A stretch of 64,000 nucleotides of DNA from Bombus terrestris. Its lineage: Eukaryota; Arthropoda; Insecta; Hymenoptera; Apidae. Position numbers and translations under genes: made by a program. The notes under the pieces are model-generated. The model was not told the origin of the DNA. It worked only from the letters and a program-made list of their open reading frames with translations, and did no database searches. Position 1 is the stretch's first letter. Each line of letters starts with the position of its first letter. This document shows, in pieces, positions 1 through 11,500 of this stretch. The DNA is taken from the NCBI RefSeq assembly GCF_910591885.1, contig NC_063275.1, positions 23,548,501-23,612,500 of the forward strand, in the 5' to 3' direction.

Positions 1-358
1 ACTAATTTGTCGTTTAACGAGGGAACGCGAAGAGGTTTCCTATAATGGAGCAGAAAACCCGACAATAGAAACGAATAGCCGGTGGTAAATGTTTCCTGTC
101 ACTGGGAGACCAGCTGCACAGATAATCGTCTATCCTCTGGAGAGGAAGAAGAACGATCTGGTGCGAGAGAAAGCGCGAAAACCGTCACTTTTCTTTTCAA
201 TTTCGCAACAAATCTACGTAGATCGTTAACAGATCCTCGAACAGGACTTTTATTTGACAAACGTTTTACAAGCTATCGTATAGCAGAGAATATTTTTCCA
301 CTATGTACAGCGCTACGAATAATTATAAACTCAAACATATCATATTTTCTCATGTTAT
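1..358. other. Unassigned sequence at the left edge, probably intron of the dipeptidase gene
   Basis: No repeat, exon or RNA was recognised. A 93-codon open frame on the plus strand (82-363) has no similarity that I recognise. If the dipeptidase continues to the left, this stretch is intronic. Confidence 0.4.
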
Positions 359-1232
359 TGTAGCGACACATGTTACTGTATGCGTCTTAGGACGTCGCGA
401 TACGCAGATGCCTCACATAGTTGTTTTGCCACAGAGGATTAACACTGTACGACGTACATAATGTAATAAACAAACTCTGCTACATGCAACCTACAACCTG
501 CGACAAGTTCAACCCTTTCGGTAGTCCGCCCTCGACCAGTATAAGTAGACGACCAAGTTCTCCACGAATAATGCTATATAAAGCCACGTTAAAACCTATT
601 TGGACCTATGGGATCCAACTATGGGGAACAGCGAGTAATTCCAACATAGAAATTCTCCAAGGATTCCAATCAAAAGCTCTAAGATCCTTAACAGATGCAC
701 CTTGGTATGTTACCAATGAAACGATACACCGCGACCTTAACTTACTCACAGTTAAAGAAGAAATATCCAAATTCAGTAACAGATACAATACAAGAGTTAA
801 CAACCACCAAAACCCACTAGTTACTCAATTACTTGACACGACGGATCAGATCCGCAGACTAAAAAGACAATACCCTTTAGATTTAAGCATCAGATTCAAC
901 TAGAATCAAACATACTATAAACTCTTATAATCCAAGTTACAGTACCACGCCAAAATAATTTACTTATAATTTTCAATGAGAATTGATTGTAAAAAGTCTA
1001 CCAAATAAAAAAAAAAGTTCTCCACGAGTCAATAGTAGTGCGAATGAACATCAGTATCGAGTCAGTAAGTCAGTCAGTTCAGCGAACTAGTATAACGAAT
1101 CAATCATATAACGAGTATCATCAAGCGAACAACGCTTGCGATTAACTTTGTATTCTACACTTTAAAATACCTGTAAATATAGTTAATTAAATTAACTCGT
1201 CTGATTATTGATTTAACCAACAATACGTTACA
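359..1232 (+). mobile_element. LTR-like sequence (TGTAGCG...CGTTACA) split by a LINE insertion
   Basis: The outer sequence starts TGTAGCGAC and ends ATACGTTACA, giving a short imperfect inverted terminal repeat of TG...CA type. Its 3' part is AT-rich like insect LTR U5 regions. It is interrupted at 568 by a LINE. The flanks (GTTAT and CCGTC) do not show a target duplication, so it may be one LTR of a rearranged element rather than a solo LTR. The assignment rests on termini and composition only. Confidence 0.4.
568..1014 (+). mobile_element. 5'-truncated Jockey-type LINE (3' end of reverse-transcriptase ORF, poly-A tail)
   Basis: From 568 the plus strand reads LYKATLKPIWTYGIQLWGTA, then EILQGFQSKALRSLTDAPWY and VTNETIHRDLNLLTVKEEI, ending RRLKRQYPLDLSIRFN and a stop at 901-903. 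This is the standard C-terminus of Jockey-clade ORF2 proteins. A 100-bp 3' UTR and a run of A end the copy. The 13-bp target duplication AAGTTCTCCACGA flanks it at 555-567 and 1015-1027. It is heavily 5'-truncated, so no polymerase domain remains. The open frame upstream of 568 belongs to the target, not to the LINE. Confidence 0.88.
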
Positions 1233-1261
1233 CCGTCCACCATATTATTTTATTCGATATT

Positions 1262-1762
1262 TCCAAGAAATCGCTGATCATGTTTGGATAAGCGAAATTG
1301 CTTTTGTAGGGGATAAATCGAACGCTGTAGGATATCAGCTCCTGATCATCTCCGTTACATGGAGAATTATCGTCCTTCGTAAATGAAATAGAAGACAGAA
1401 AGCCAGCTTTTCAACAAGACAATGTTGCTATTCGTGCAGCCGCTGTTAGGAATCCGTGGTTCCAGGATTTCGCAATGGAATTATTACCATGGCTAGCGTC
1501 GAGTCCTCGTCTGAACCCGATCGAGACCTGCGGGGAATTCCACGAAGAAAAGTTTACGAGCAGGAGAAGTCACCTATAGAAAATATGGTTAAACTTGAAT
1601 AAAGAATGAAATCCGCAGGGGGTGGATATTCAAAACGAAACTTTAAGTAAGTCAGTGGATAGTATATCTAACAGATTAATAGAAGCAACAAGAAGTAAAG
1701 GGAAATACACAAAACATTTAACGAAATCAACGTGTAATATTGACTTTATATCTTTTTTGTAG
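1262..1762 (+). pseudogene. Tc1/Tc3-like transposase relic
   Basis: Around 1409 the plus strand reads FQQDNVAIRAAAVRNPWFQD, then MELLPWLASSPRLNPIE, the signature around the second catalytic Asp and the terminal Glu of Tc1/Tc3 transposases (DD34E). The D of the usual SPDLNPIE is Arg here, but the catalytic Asp (QQD) and Glu (PIE) are kept. A shifted frame farther on reads SVDSISNRLIEATRSKGKYT, matching the family C-terminus. An upstream piece (WISEIAFVGDKSN) resembles the mid-domain. Frameshifts and the loss of the N-terminal DNA-binding part make it a dead copy. No terminal repeats were found. Confidence 0.75.
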
Positions 1763-2315
1763 TCGAAAACATAATTTTAAGAGAAAATTTAATATTTTTC
1801 AGACTTCGAAAGAAGACAATTTTTGTTTGTTGCATCGTCAGTTTTGTTTTGTATTCTAACATGAAATTATACAGACAATTTCATCGATGTTTCTTCCAGT
1901 GTTATGACAAATCTAAAAATAAGGTTTGAGTTTATAATTATTCGCTGCACTGTATACGTATGTCTCTTCATTTTTCTCCAACAACGAAGATGATAATTTA
2001 GTTTGAAATATCTTTTAGAAAATTTCCAGAGCTTTTATTATTTATCGGCTGTCTTTTCTTCAAATTTAATACCAAAGCTCCCGCCTATCTTTCCTTTATG
2101 AAATTTGAATTTAATTTTCGTTCTGCTCCTGAGAATGTGTCTTTCCCTTATCCTTTTCTCTTCTCGAGGGAGGATCGGTAATTTTAATAATTTGAATATA
2201 ATTAGATTTATTTCTTTTATTCATTCCGATATATTAATCTTTTTCAGCGAAATATTTATCTTAATTTAAATTTAATTAAACAGGAAAACAGTCGAATAAC
2301 GCGGCTCCTGCTTAC
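1763..2315. other. AT-rich intronic sequence, nothing recognised
   Basis: This is the intron side of the dipeptidase exon D donor. It is AT-rich, has no plausible exon on either strand and no repeat that I could match elsewhere in the window. Confidence 0.5.
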
Positions 2316-2518
2316 CAGCTGCCTTAAAATGTCGTCGGGAACGTTCCTCGAGGAATTACAAATAGCGAAGGCCGAGGAGTGAGAAAAAATGACGGGTGCT
2401 TTGCTGGCTCTTAATGCGTCCCTCATGGTTGCCCTCGCTGTATGACTAAGGTCTATCAGCATTCCCAGCCTATTCATTTCCTGAACTACTGTTTTCCCGA
2501 ACGCCGTTAGACCGCCTC
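2316..2518 (-). CDS. Dipeptidase exon D (two metal-binding His)
   Basis: The acceptor TTTGTTTCAG ends at 2519 and the donor CTG|GTAAGC lies at 2316/2315. The exon is 203 bp, phase 1 to 0. It encodes LTAFGKTVVQEMNRLGMLID, then LSHTARATM, then APVIFSHSSAFAICNSSRNV and PDDILRQL. The two histidines (LSH, FSH) are 21 residues apart, as in characterised family members. The next exon (usual motif VMVNFY) was looked for on the minus strand between 1 and 2315 and was not seen, so the gene continues beyond the window. Confidence 0.94.
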
Positions 2519-5500
2519 CTGAAACAAACGAGAACTTAGCTTTCTCCCTCTCTCTACTTACTGTCGAAACATTTATCTGCCTGATACAACGAAACTTGGG
2601 ATTTTTCATTTTCCAATCGCGTTATGCTATTACTACATCTTTTTATAGCTTATATAATATAGTATGATAATATAGTAATGAGTATAATGAAGATTACATA
2701 ATATACCATGTTTCATTGAATATGTACGCGATAGTCGCGATATCGAATATTTTTAATTTCATTATCATTTCAGTGTGAAAAATGTCGAAGTAATTATTTC
2801 GAGGAAAACTCTGCACCTTTTCTTCTGTATATCCGTGACCCGGAGAATATGCTGTTACGAAGAGAATAGAATTTAGTGAAAAAAATTGAAATAAAGAGAG
2901 ATGCATATCATTGTGTCTTTGAATATAAGTTTTATTTTGGGTTACAAGGTCTAGAAACAGAAGAGCTATAGGTAGATTTCTATCGCTGTTTCTTGTAGCC
3001 TTCAGCTAGAGCTACACACCGCTACCAAACTTTTTGGTAATGTCCTTTGCCATAAATATATGAACGTGCTCCCTATCATCCTTCTTTTATTGTATCGTAA
3101 CACTGAAAGAATGAGGATCTGGATCAGTATACACTATACCTGTACTTCCAGGTTTATCCACTCGTTCTTCTATCAGTCGACCTCAACAAATTAAATTCAC
3201 CATATTGTACTTTATTAATTATTCGTGTGAAACGAATTATCGCTAGCAGTAAAATCACTTGCAAATCATATTGCCTTTAATTGTATATTCTGTTCTTACC
3301 AGTTAAGTTATATTCTACCAGTCAACCTCAACACAAAATAAAGTTCCATTGCAAATATTTTTGTATCTAGATTGTTATATATTTATAAGAAATTTCAAGC
3401 CACGAAAGTGCAGAGAACGCGCGTAAAGTGCAGAAATATATAAAACACTCCAAGTATAGTACTCGTAATAACATTTATTAGGTAAAGTTAATTTCTGTTT
3501 ATTTCTCGCTTTTTTAAAAATTACGTTTACTTAAATATTCATAGTTTATCTATATTACTCACCATCCTCCTCTTCGTCTTCTACCGACGAACTTTTCGCC
3601 CACGGTGTGTTACAAGTGTGCGTGAGTGTGAGATACCGTACACCCAATTGATACAGTGTTCTTAAAACAGCTAAACTACTTCCTAGGCTATGTCCACCTT
3701 CCACCCCGATCAATGAAGCTATCCTGCCTCTTTCGTGAGCATCTAGAATCTCTGAAAATTAAGTCAGTATCACCTGTACAATCTCGTTTGTAGACATAGT
3801 ATTGAGTTACGTACTTATTTATTTCCTAGTAATTATTTATTTCCTCGGTTTTGTTCTTTCTAAGTGTTAACTTAGACCGTTAAGTGTTAACACTTAGCCA
3901 ACCGAATAGGGAGATCTCCCCGTTTGGTCACGCAACGATGTTCTTCACAGAGGGGAGATCTGCCTTTTTCACTTTGGCAACGCGTTTTCTTTTTTTTTGT
4001 TGTTGTTGTTATTATCAGTTATTGTTTACCTGGAATTGTTCCCAATTAATTGCGCCACCTTCTCTGCTTTTATAAAGTACAATATATAATAAAATACATC
4101 AGCCTAAGCGATGTTAAAATTAATTAAAAAGTTACACTATCAGTTATGGCTAAATAAAGTTATAATCGAACGATACCACACTGTAAACAAATATTAGAAT
4201 GCATTATGAATTTTTCATTTCACGTTCAAGTCGTGTTATTTATCTTTAGTCACCTCCGATGTTTTTAATTTCACCTATATTTTTTAATACTTTTAATATA
4301 TACTTTTGATATGATGTTTCGTATAAACAATATTTGAAATCGTTAAATAAAATCATTACCGCGAAATATAATTAACCGCTTAAATAAGTTTTAGACTTCT
4401 TTGTTTTTTAAGCATTGAATATTAGTCCTCGATACTTGGAAAAATCCGCGGTGGAAACGTATGGCTCGCTGTGGGGCGCGCTGTTGGCTGAGTGTTAACT
4501 CGTCGCGTTTGGTATATTTTCTTTCGAAGAAAACAAAGGAAACTACCTATTTAACATAGTGTACGTCCAGCTGGACAAATTGTAAAGTATGAATTAAATA
4601 ATAAAAAAAAGAGTAAGATAAGATAAAGATAAATCTTTCTTGCTAATCATCGTAGTCACTTATCTTTATTATTTCGTTTTTTTCTTTAGCTTCGCGCTTA
4701 TCACGCGTATTATATTTTTCTTTCTTTTTAACGATTTGTCTGCTTAAGAAACAGAGGGTAGTCAGGGAGCGGTAGAGTTCAGATTTGTGGCTGTTTCAGA
4801 TAATCGTGAAAGATACTCACCCGTTGAAGATGCAGCGAACTGCATGTGTTGCGAGTACTTGTCTATGAGCCTCTTAATGAGGTCCACCTGCTCCAGAGTC
4901 AGCTGGACCGCGTTGAGATGCTGCGACTCGCACGGCACGTAAGCAGCCCAAAACTGTGAACAAGGTACGAGCCGGATTATTCTTTGGTTAATTAGGAAGA
5001 GCAGAGAAAGAGAGGAAGAAATATCGTCGAGGCTGAATACGCTTGCAAGGAACGTAGGTATGCGAAAAATGAACGAAAATTTTCTTTATTGAGAAAGTCA
5101 AAACCGTGTGTTTACGGCACGATATTTCCTTTAGAATCTTCCACGATATTTCTAATTTCGTTTCTTCGCACGTTTTTAGAACAACGTAATTCGTTGTTTG
5201 AAAGACACGTAGTGGCTGACGTTGATGTATTATGTCGCTATTATTTTCCTATTTTTGGATGTAATATCTCAGCAATTTCGCTGATACTCTCAGTATTTCA
5301 ATTTTCATATTTTAAGGTCTTTGTATTTTATTAATATTTTAAATTTTTTAGAAATATTTTAATTCAACTGCTTTCCACTATACGTTACGTTTTAGCGTAT
5401 CACGTTTCTCTGGCTTTTCTATACCATATACTTTTTAATTTTCTTCGTTCTCCTTTCATTTAGTCGTTTAAAAAGCGATTTATATTTTTATATCGATTTT

Positions 5501-8500
5501 TATATCGTTCGACGATTAATTTGCAAGATCGAGAATATTTTGATAAATTTTTGAATTACGTATATTCCATACGTTGCCTCTTTTGTCGCGTAATCCATTA
5601 TATCAGTCAGCTGAGAAAGTTGGGTGAACAGAGTTCGCAACACATTCAACTAAAACGTCTGATGATCGATGGGCAACGTTGCTCGAATTTTGGTTCATTA
5701 TTGCAGTTTAATAAGATCGTTGTCCATTATTGTACTCCAATTTATTACGTATTACTTTATCCTGCGAAACTGTGACAAATTTTATGAGGGTGGTTCTACG
5801 CTCGTGATTCATCGTACCGCAAATATGGTATCACGTAGCGTCCATAAATAATCGTCTGCATGAAAATTCGTTGTAACTTGCGGTTAATCGAGCCACAAAG
5901 ATTGCAACGATATAGTTATAGCAACTGGCGAGGTTCGATTTCGAATAAAAATGAAAATACGAATATGTCAATTTTCCTTTGTCTCTCGTCGTATCCATTT
6001 TGTTGTTATTTTATGACTTAGAGGTAAGATCGCGTTAGTTATTATTATGTTATATAGATAATAAATCCACACTTCTCGGAGCAAAAAAAACTTTATTGCA
6101 CACACTTAGAAGGGTCACAAACGAATGAATGGAAAAAGGCAAGAGCGGTCCTAAAACTATCGATCAGGTCTATCGACCGTGTCTAGGAACAACTTCTAGT
6201 TACTCCTTTTGTAACTAGCCGTCAGCATATAGATGGCGAGCGAGAACTCACGTTGTTATTTTCAACACATTTTCTAATTTAATTCGATTTCAAATTTATA
6301 ATTATTTTCAGAATTCTTTGAACGTAACGAAACGAATCGATGAATCGTAGCGAATACCAACGAATTTTTACGACGACGCAGCTTTCTAAGCAGGAAATTT
6401 CAGTGACTGTGAAACTTTGAAAATAGCGATCGATTATTTGCAGTTTTATCGGTTTCACAATTTTTAGATTCATTTTTATAATAAGGCTGGACAATGTGTG
6501 TTATAACATTTTTCACGCGTTCTCTGAAATATCGATTTCCTCTCAGGTTTGATATTTTCGCTGTTTTCGAACAACGCTACGAGTAATGAATTTTTATCGA
6601 CGAGCGGAAGCTTCGGATTATAAATAATAAATAATAAATAAATAGCAGGTGAAACTCTGTTGCTTTCGTTAAATAATTAAACGAATCGAATCGAAACTTT
6701 TGACACGCATACCGAAGTTAAAAAACAGTTCGATAATTTATCTCCGCCTCTATTTATTTTTACTTTTATTTTCATTTTGATTATTCGTAATCGAAACTCG
6801 TCTCGCCCGGGCAAGTAGGAAATTATTTTTCGCGACAGAATAAATTGAATTTTCAGAAAATTGAAGGCGAGAGTTTGTCGCGTAAAACAGAAAATGCAAA
6901 GCAGAAAGAAGGAACATCGAAAAAGAAAATTGTTGCGTTGTGGTTACGCAATATACGGAAGATGATGTACTAGACATAGAACATTTTTTCATCTTCCGTT
7001 TTCTCTTACGTATACAGTCCTCGCCTGGGAGCGGAGATTGGTTTCCTTTATGGTTCCTTGTGGCGAACTTCTGTTTTCCTTAGGGAAAAACAAGTGTAAC
7101 CGGAAACGAATGAATTACACGTTCGTTGAAACTTATTTTCTGATTCAATTTTCGTAATACTCTTCTATCAGCATAGATGGACTCGTAAGAAAATAAGAAA
7201 TTTGTTCAACGATGTTAACTTGTTATTATCGTAATTCGCTGACGTGTACATATCACTTTGCTTCTACGACGGTTCTTGATATTTTCTCTGGTTGGACCTT
7301 TTATTTTATTTGGAAGTAGCTTACAACCAATTCTCATTGAGAATTATAAGTAAATTATTCTGGCGTGGTACTATAACGTGAATGATAAATGATTATCGTA
7401 TGTTTGGTTCCAGCTGAATCTAACGTTTAAATCTAAAGGGTAATGTCTTTTTAGCCTGCGGATCTAATCCGTTGTGTTAATTAATTGAATAACTAGTGGT
7501 GTTACGACCGTTCGCGAAGAGACGCGATCGCGAGGAAAACGGCGTAAATTCTTCCTACAATTCTGATAATCGACGCCGCGATTCGGTCGTTCCCATGTTT
7601 CTATTAGGATAATAGAGGTAGTTCAAATGATTGTAACACTGAATTAACAGGGTTAACATAAGCTTCCATTTCCAATAATATTTAAAATTATAACGAGCAC
7701 GTCACAAATGATTTAACGATGATACAACTCGTTTGTTATTACAATTCAACCCGACTTTATAATATTTCTCGATGTATTCGTTAGACTAAGCGACTTGGAT
7801 TTTATTCGTCTGAATCTCTCGATGTACTCCGTTCGAATCCTCAAATGATACTAACTGCCCTTTGATTTTTTCCTTTGTCTTCTTTGGGGGACGACCCCTA
7901 CCACGCTCGACTCTCGCAACCGTTCGCGCCTATGATCACGTATGCCACCTTCTTTGTGTAAAATAACGGACCGAAGGCGAATCGATGTTTCTAGAACTCG
8001 CTGCTTGACGACAGCTATGCGCTTATCGCTACCTTGGGTATATTTTGCCGGTCATGTAAGACGATCTGTCCGCGACACTGTGGTACCAAGGGAGACGGTT
8101 AGGAACATGGCCTATAGTAAGCCTCGGGGCGTAACAAGTGGGTTTTGGTTGTAGTTAATTCTTATGTTATATCTATTACTGAATTTGGATATTTTTTCTT
8201 TAACTGTAGGTAACTTAAGGTCCCGGTGTATCGTTTCAATGCACCAAGGTGCATCTATTAAGGATCTTGGAGTTTTTGATTGGAATCGTTGAAGAATTTC
8301 TATGTTGGAATTACTCGCTGTTTACCATAGTGGTTGGACTTAAAATGGACAATGGTGTTTTCCAATTCTTAGGCTCTACTTTTATTTCTTAATCTCGTTA
8401 GATCTAAAGTGCACAATACTTTTCAATTCGTTCGTTATTACGGTAGAACCACGTTCATCTGGACTCCATTTATTCGAACGAAATTCCAGTTAATGTCCGA

Positions 8501-11500
8501 TCAGCCGAACTTTTGCCGGCTTGATTCACTTGTCTGAACGCGAGCCCCTATTATGCGAAGGAAAAATAATGGGTAACGAGGAAAATCGGTGATCTCCTAT
8601 TAAACGAACTCCAATTACATAAATTACTTGCCCGTTGACAAATTCAGATAAATCGAGTTTTATTCTGATATTACGGACTAATGATATAGCCACGTACAAC
8701 TTTGACTATTTGGCGTGCAAAGTTGAATTAAAAGATATTAGGTCGTCCGAAAAGTTTCTTTCGCTTTATAAGGAAATAATAGATACACAACATTTTCCGT
8801 TTTATATTATTTTATCGAATTACGTACGATCTATTTTGCTTTATCAAGATAAAGATTACGATGTTCGACAGATTAGGTTTCATGTTTGTATTAAAATTTG
8901 TATTGTTTGTATCGTAAAAGACGCGTCTGTAAAAGAAAGACATCTATCGGGCGAATTATAAACAATGCCGCGAGAAAACCGAAGTGGCGACAGGCCCAAC
9001 AATGTATCGTCGATCCTTCGATCGAATAGTTTCGTGGAAAAGGTTTGCGTGACTCTGGCCACGAGCGGTTGCGGAACACGTGCGTGGTGGGGCTAAGATA
9101 AAAGACAAAGGGATGCTAAGGGAGAAAGACGAATTAGCAGTCAGTGTTAGTTGAGAAGCCAGAGAGTGTGAATCGAGATGTCAGGGAGATAGTGTTGCTA
9201 GCATTGTCGAGAGAATGTGGTCCGCGTAAGAGAGAGCGTTGGATCCGTGGTGACGAGAGTTGCAAATTAACTATCTAATTGTCTTAATTATAATACGTTA
9301 TTGTGATTAGTTCGCGTTAAACAACCATCGTTTCCTGTTTAACCAACATCTGTCTAATCCATTTATGTAAATGAACTAATTATAGTAAAGATCCTACACT
9401 AATATATTGCAATTTGCCAGACTCCAGCAAACCTGCTTTATCCTAACGTTATTATTCTCGACAGTTGATCGTTCGTGTTGTCTCCTAAAACGCAAACTAT
9501 GTTCAACCGAGTGGAAAACTAAACCGCGAAACATCGTACAATCTCGTTCTCTAAATTCCATCGTACGTTTCGTAGGTGGGGACACGCGTCGCGATTTCGC
9601 TGACGATTCTCAGGATCGTTGGTTGCTGCGACGAATGCTCGGCTGGGTGGCGCGGTAATGGCATATCCAGCGCGAACGTGGCAAAAGGAAAAGTGGAAAA
9701 ACGAGAAACAGCCGAGCAGGAAGAAAGCCAACCGGCTAGGTAGCTGCTACGTAAAAAGAAGCAGTCAGAAAACCTGGAGAACCGGTAACGAGCTTGCGGT
9801 GGAAAACGCTGGCGCAACGCGCAGAGAGGGATGATATCGGGCTTGCTCGTGTTTGTGCAACGTAATATCGGGCCGTTTTCTGTTTCGCCAGCTAGCGCAC
9901 ACTATCGTTGCCGTGTGTTTCATTATGTGTGTCGCGTTACACGGTTACCTTGGCGAAGAAGCAACGTTTTCTGTGTCATCTCGCGGCAGCCTTGTCTTTC
10001 TTAATATTGTCGCTCCCGGGGATATCCGGCTCACTGCGCTGAAACGTTGCTTGCCGGATTTGAAACGGCTCTCACCGAACGACGAATATTGCCTCGACCG
10101 TCTGTCCGATTTCTGCCCTTTGCACGCTGTCTCGCGCGAAACTCCAAACGTTCTATACGTACGCTGTCGTTCGTAAACATCGCACGGGCATAATTTCGTG
10201 GGTTTGTATGAACGATACAGAATGTTATTAATTAATGAAGAAGTAAATAGGTAGAAGCGATTTCCGATTTTCATCTTTTGCGTATTCTGACTCGTACGAA
10301 ACTGCGAGCGTTTTCTATGTACACCGACGTCCCTAAGTATCGTTTATATTGATAGTATCGAATATTGATAATTAATGGCAAACTAATTAGAGATTAAGTA
10401 CCTACTATTTGCTTGGGGTTTCTGTGAAATAACAAACAAATATATCATGTAGTATATGTATCTGTATGACGCGATATGAAATTTAATTAGAATTAATCAG
10501 GATAATTTTTCTATCGTAGAGAAACGTTTTGCATGTTTCTGCGTAGTTTGACATTCAAACGAGTCGAGAACAACGTATTCCTTAAATGGTAATGCTCTTT
10601 GTTACATAAACGTGTTAAAAAATAAATAAACTTTATTGTTACATAAATATTGTACGATAGCTAACAAGAATAAGAACATCCGTGTCTCCTAGTTTATAAT
10701 CTTGCCAACGAATTATACTCTATCATAAATAAACAAGCGTTTATATTTATTTTAGAGCCGCGATATACAGGTATTTTTATAGAAATTTTAAAAGAAACCG
10801 TACAATTGTCTGTTTTTATTTGTTCTTCTTTCGTAATTTAATTTTTGTTTTGTCAGTTTACGAAAGATGTTGAAAAATGAAGGCACTTCGTATGTTATAA
10901 ATAATCGTATTCACACGAATATGTATAAATGTGTGACGATACATCCTGTGTATATTTCCTTTCGTTAATAGCGAAAGACGAACCAAAGAAAATTTGTGTC
11001 TTAGAGGAAACTGGATATTTGGAGAAGATATATTTTTCTGTTATCGATGCGATTCAGCTGAAAATTTCCTTTCTTTTTTTTGTAATACAGCAATATTCTC
11101 GAGATAGCTTTTATTATACCTGGTAGTAATTACTGAAAGCGTTACTTTTTATTTTCGTACAGCTTTTAAGCTCTGAAAGGTTTTAAAGCGTAGGCAAACG
11201 AGACTGGAAAAGACTTTCACAGTAATCCAATGGTAAGCAGGGTATAGAAGTTATTCTCTTCAATCGACATGCAAGGTTATTTGCAACGCTGTTTCATCGT
11301 AATGGTTCCTCTGTTAGAGCAAAATTAGTCGAATGGGATTTAATGAAGTGGACATACAGATTCTGGTAAACGGTTTTGCAATTAAGTATTCCGGATGCGG
11401 TTCTTTTCATTGTTCTTTTCAATGTTCCTCTTTTCATTATGAATTTTCCAATATAGTGTACGTTAACATTTCATCAGCAACTTTCCCTCTGACGTTATAC

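Noticed and set aside
421..567. N-terminal part of the 160-codon frame ending at 903
   Set aside because: The frame starts at a non-ATG codon and crosses a LINE insertion junction at 567/568; the upstream part is target DNA.
606..803. Minus-strand frame resembling the 15400-15585 plus-strand frame
   Set aside because: Both are the antisense of the same Jockey-type coding segment; similarity between them reflects the LINE, not a gene.
1..2315. Search for the next dipeptidase exon (VMVNFY-type motif) on the minus strand
   Set aside because: No segment with that similarity and splice sites was found; the gene must continue outside the window.
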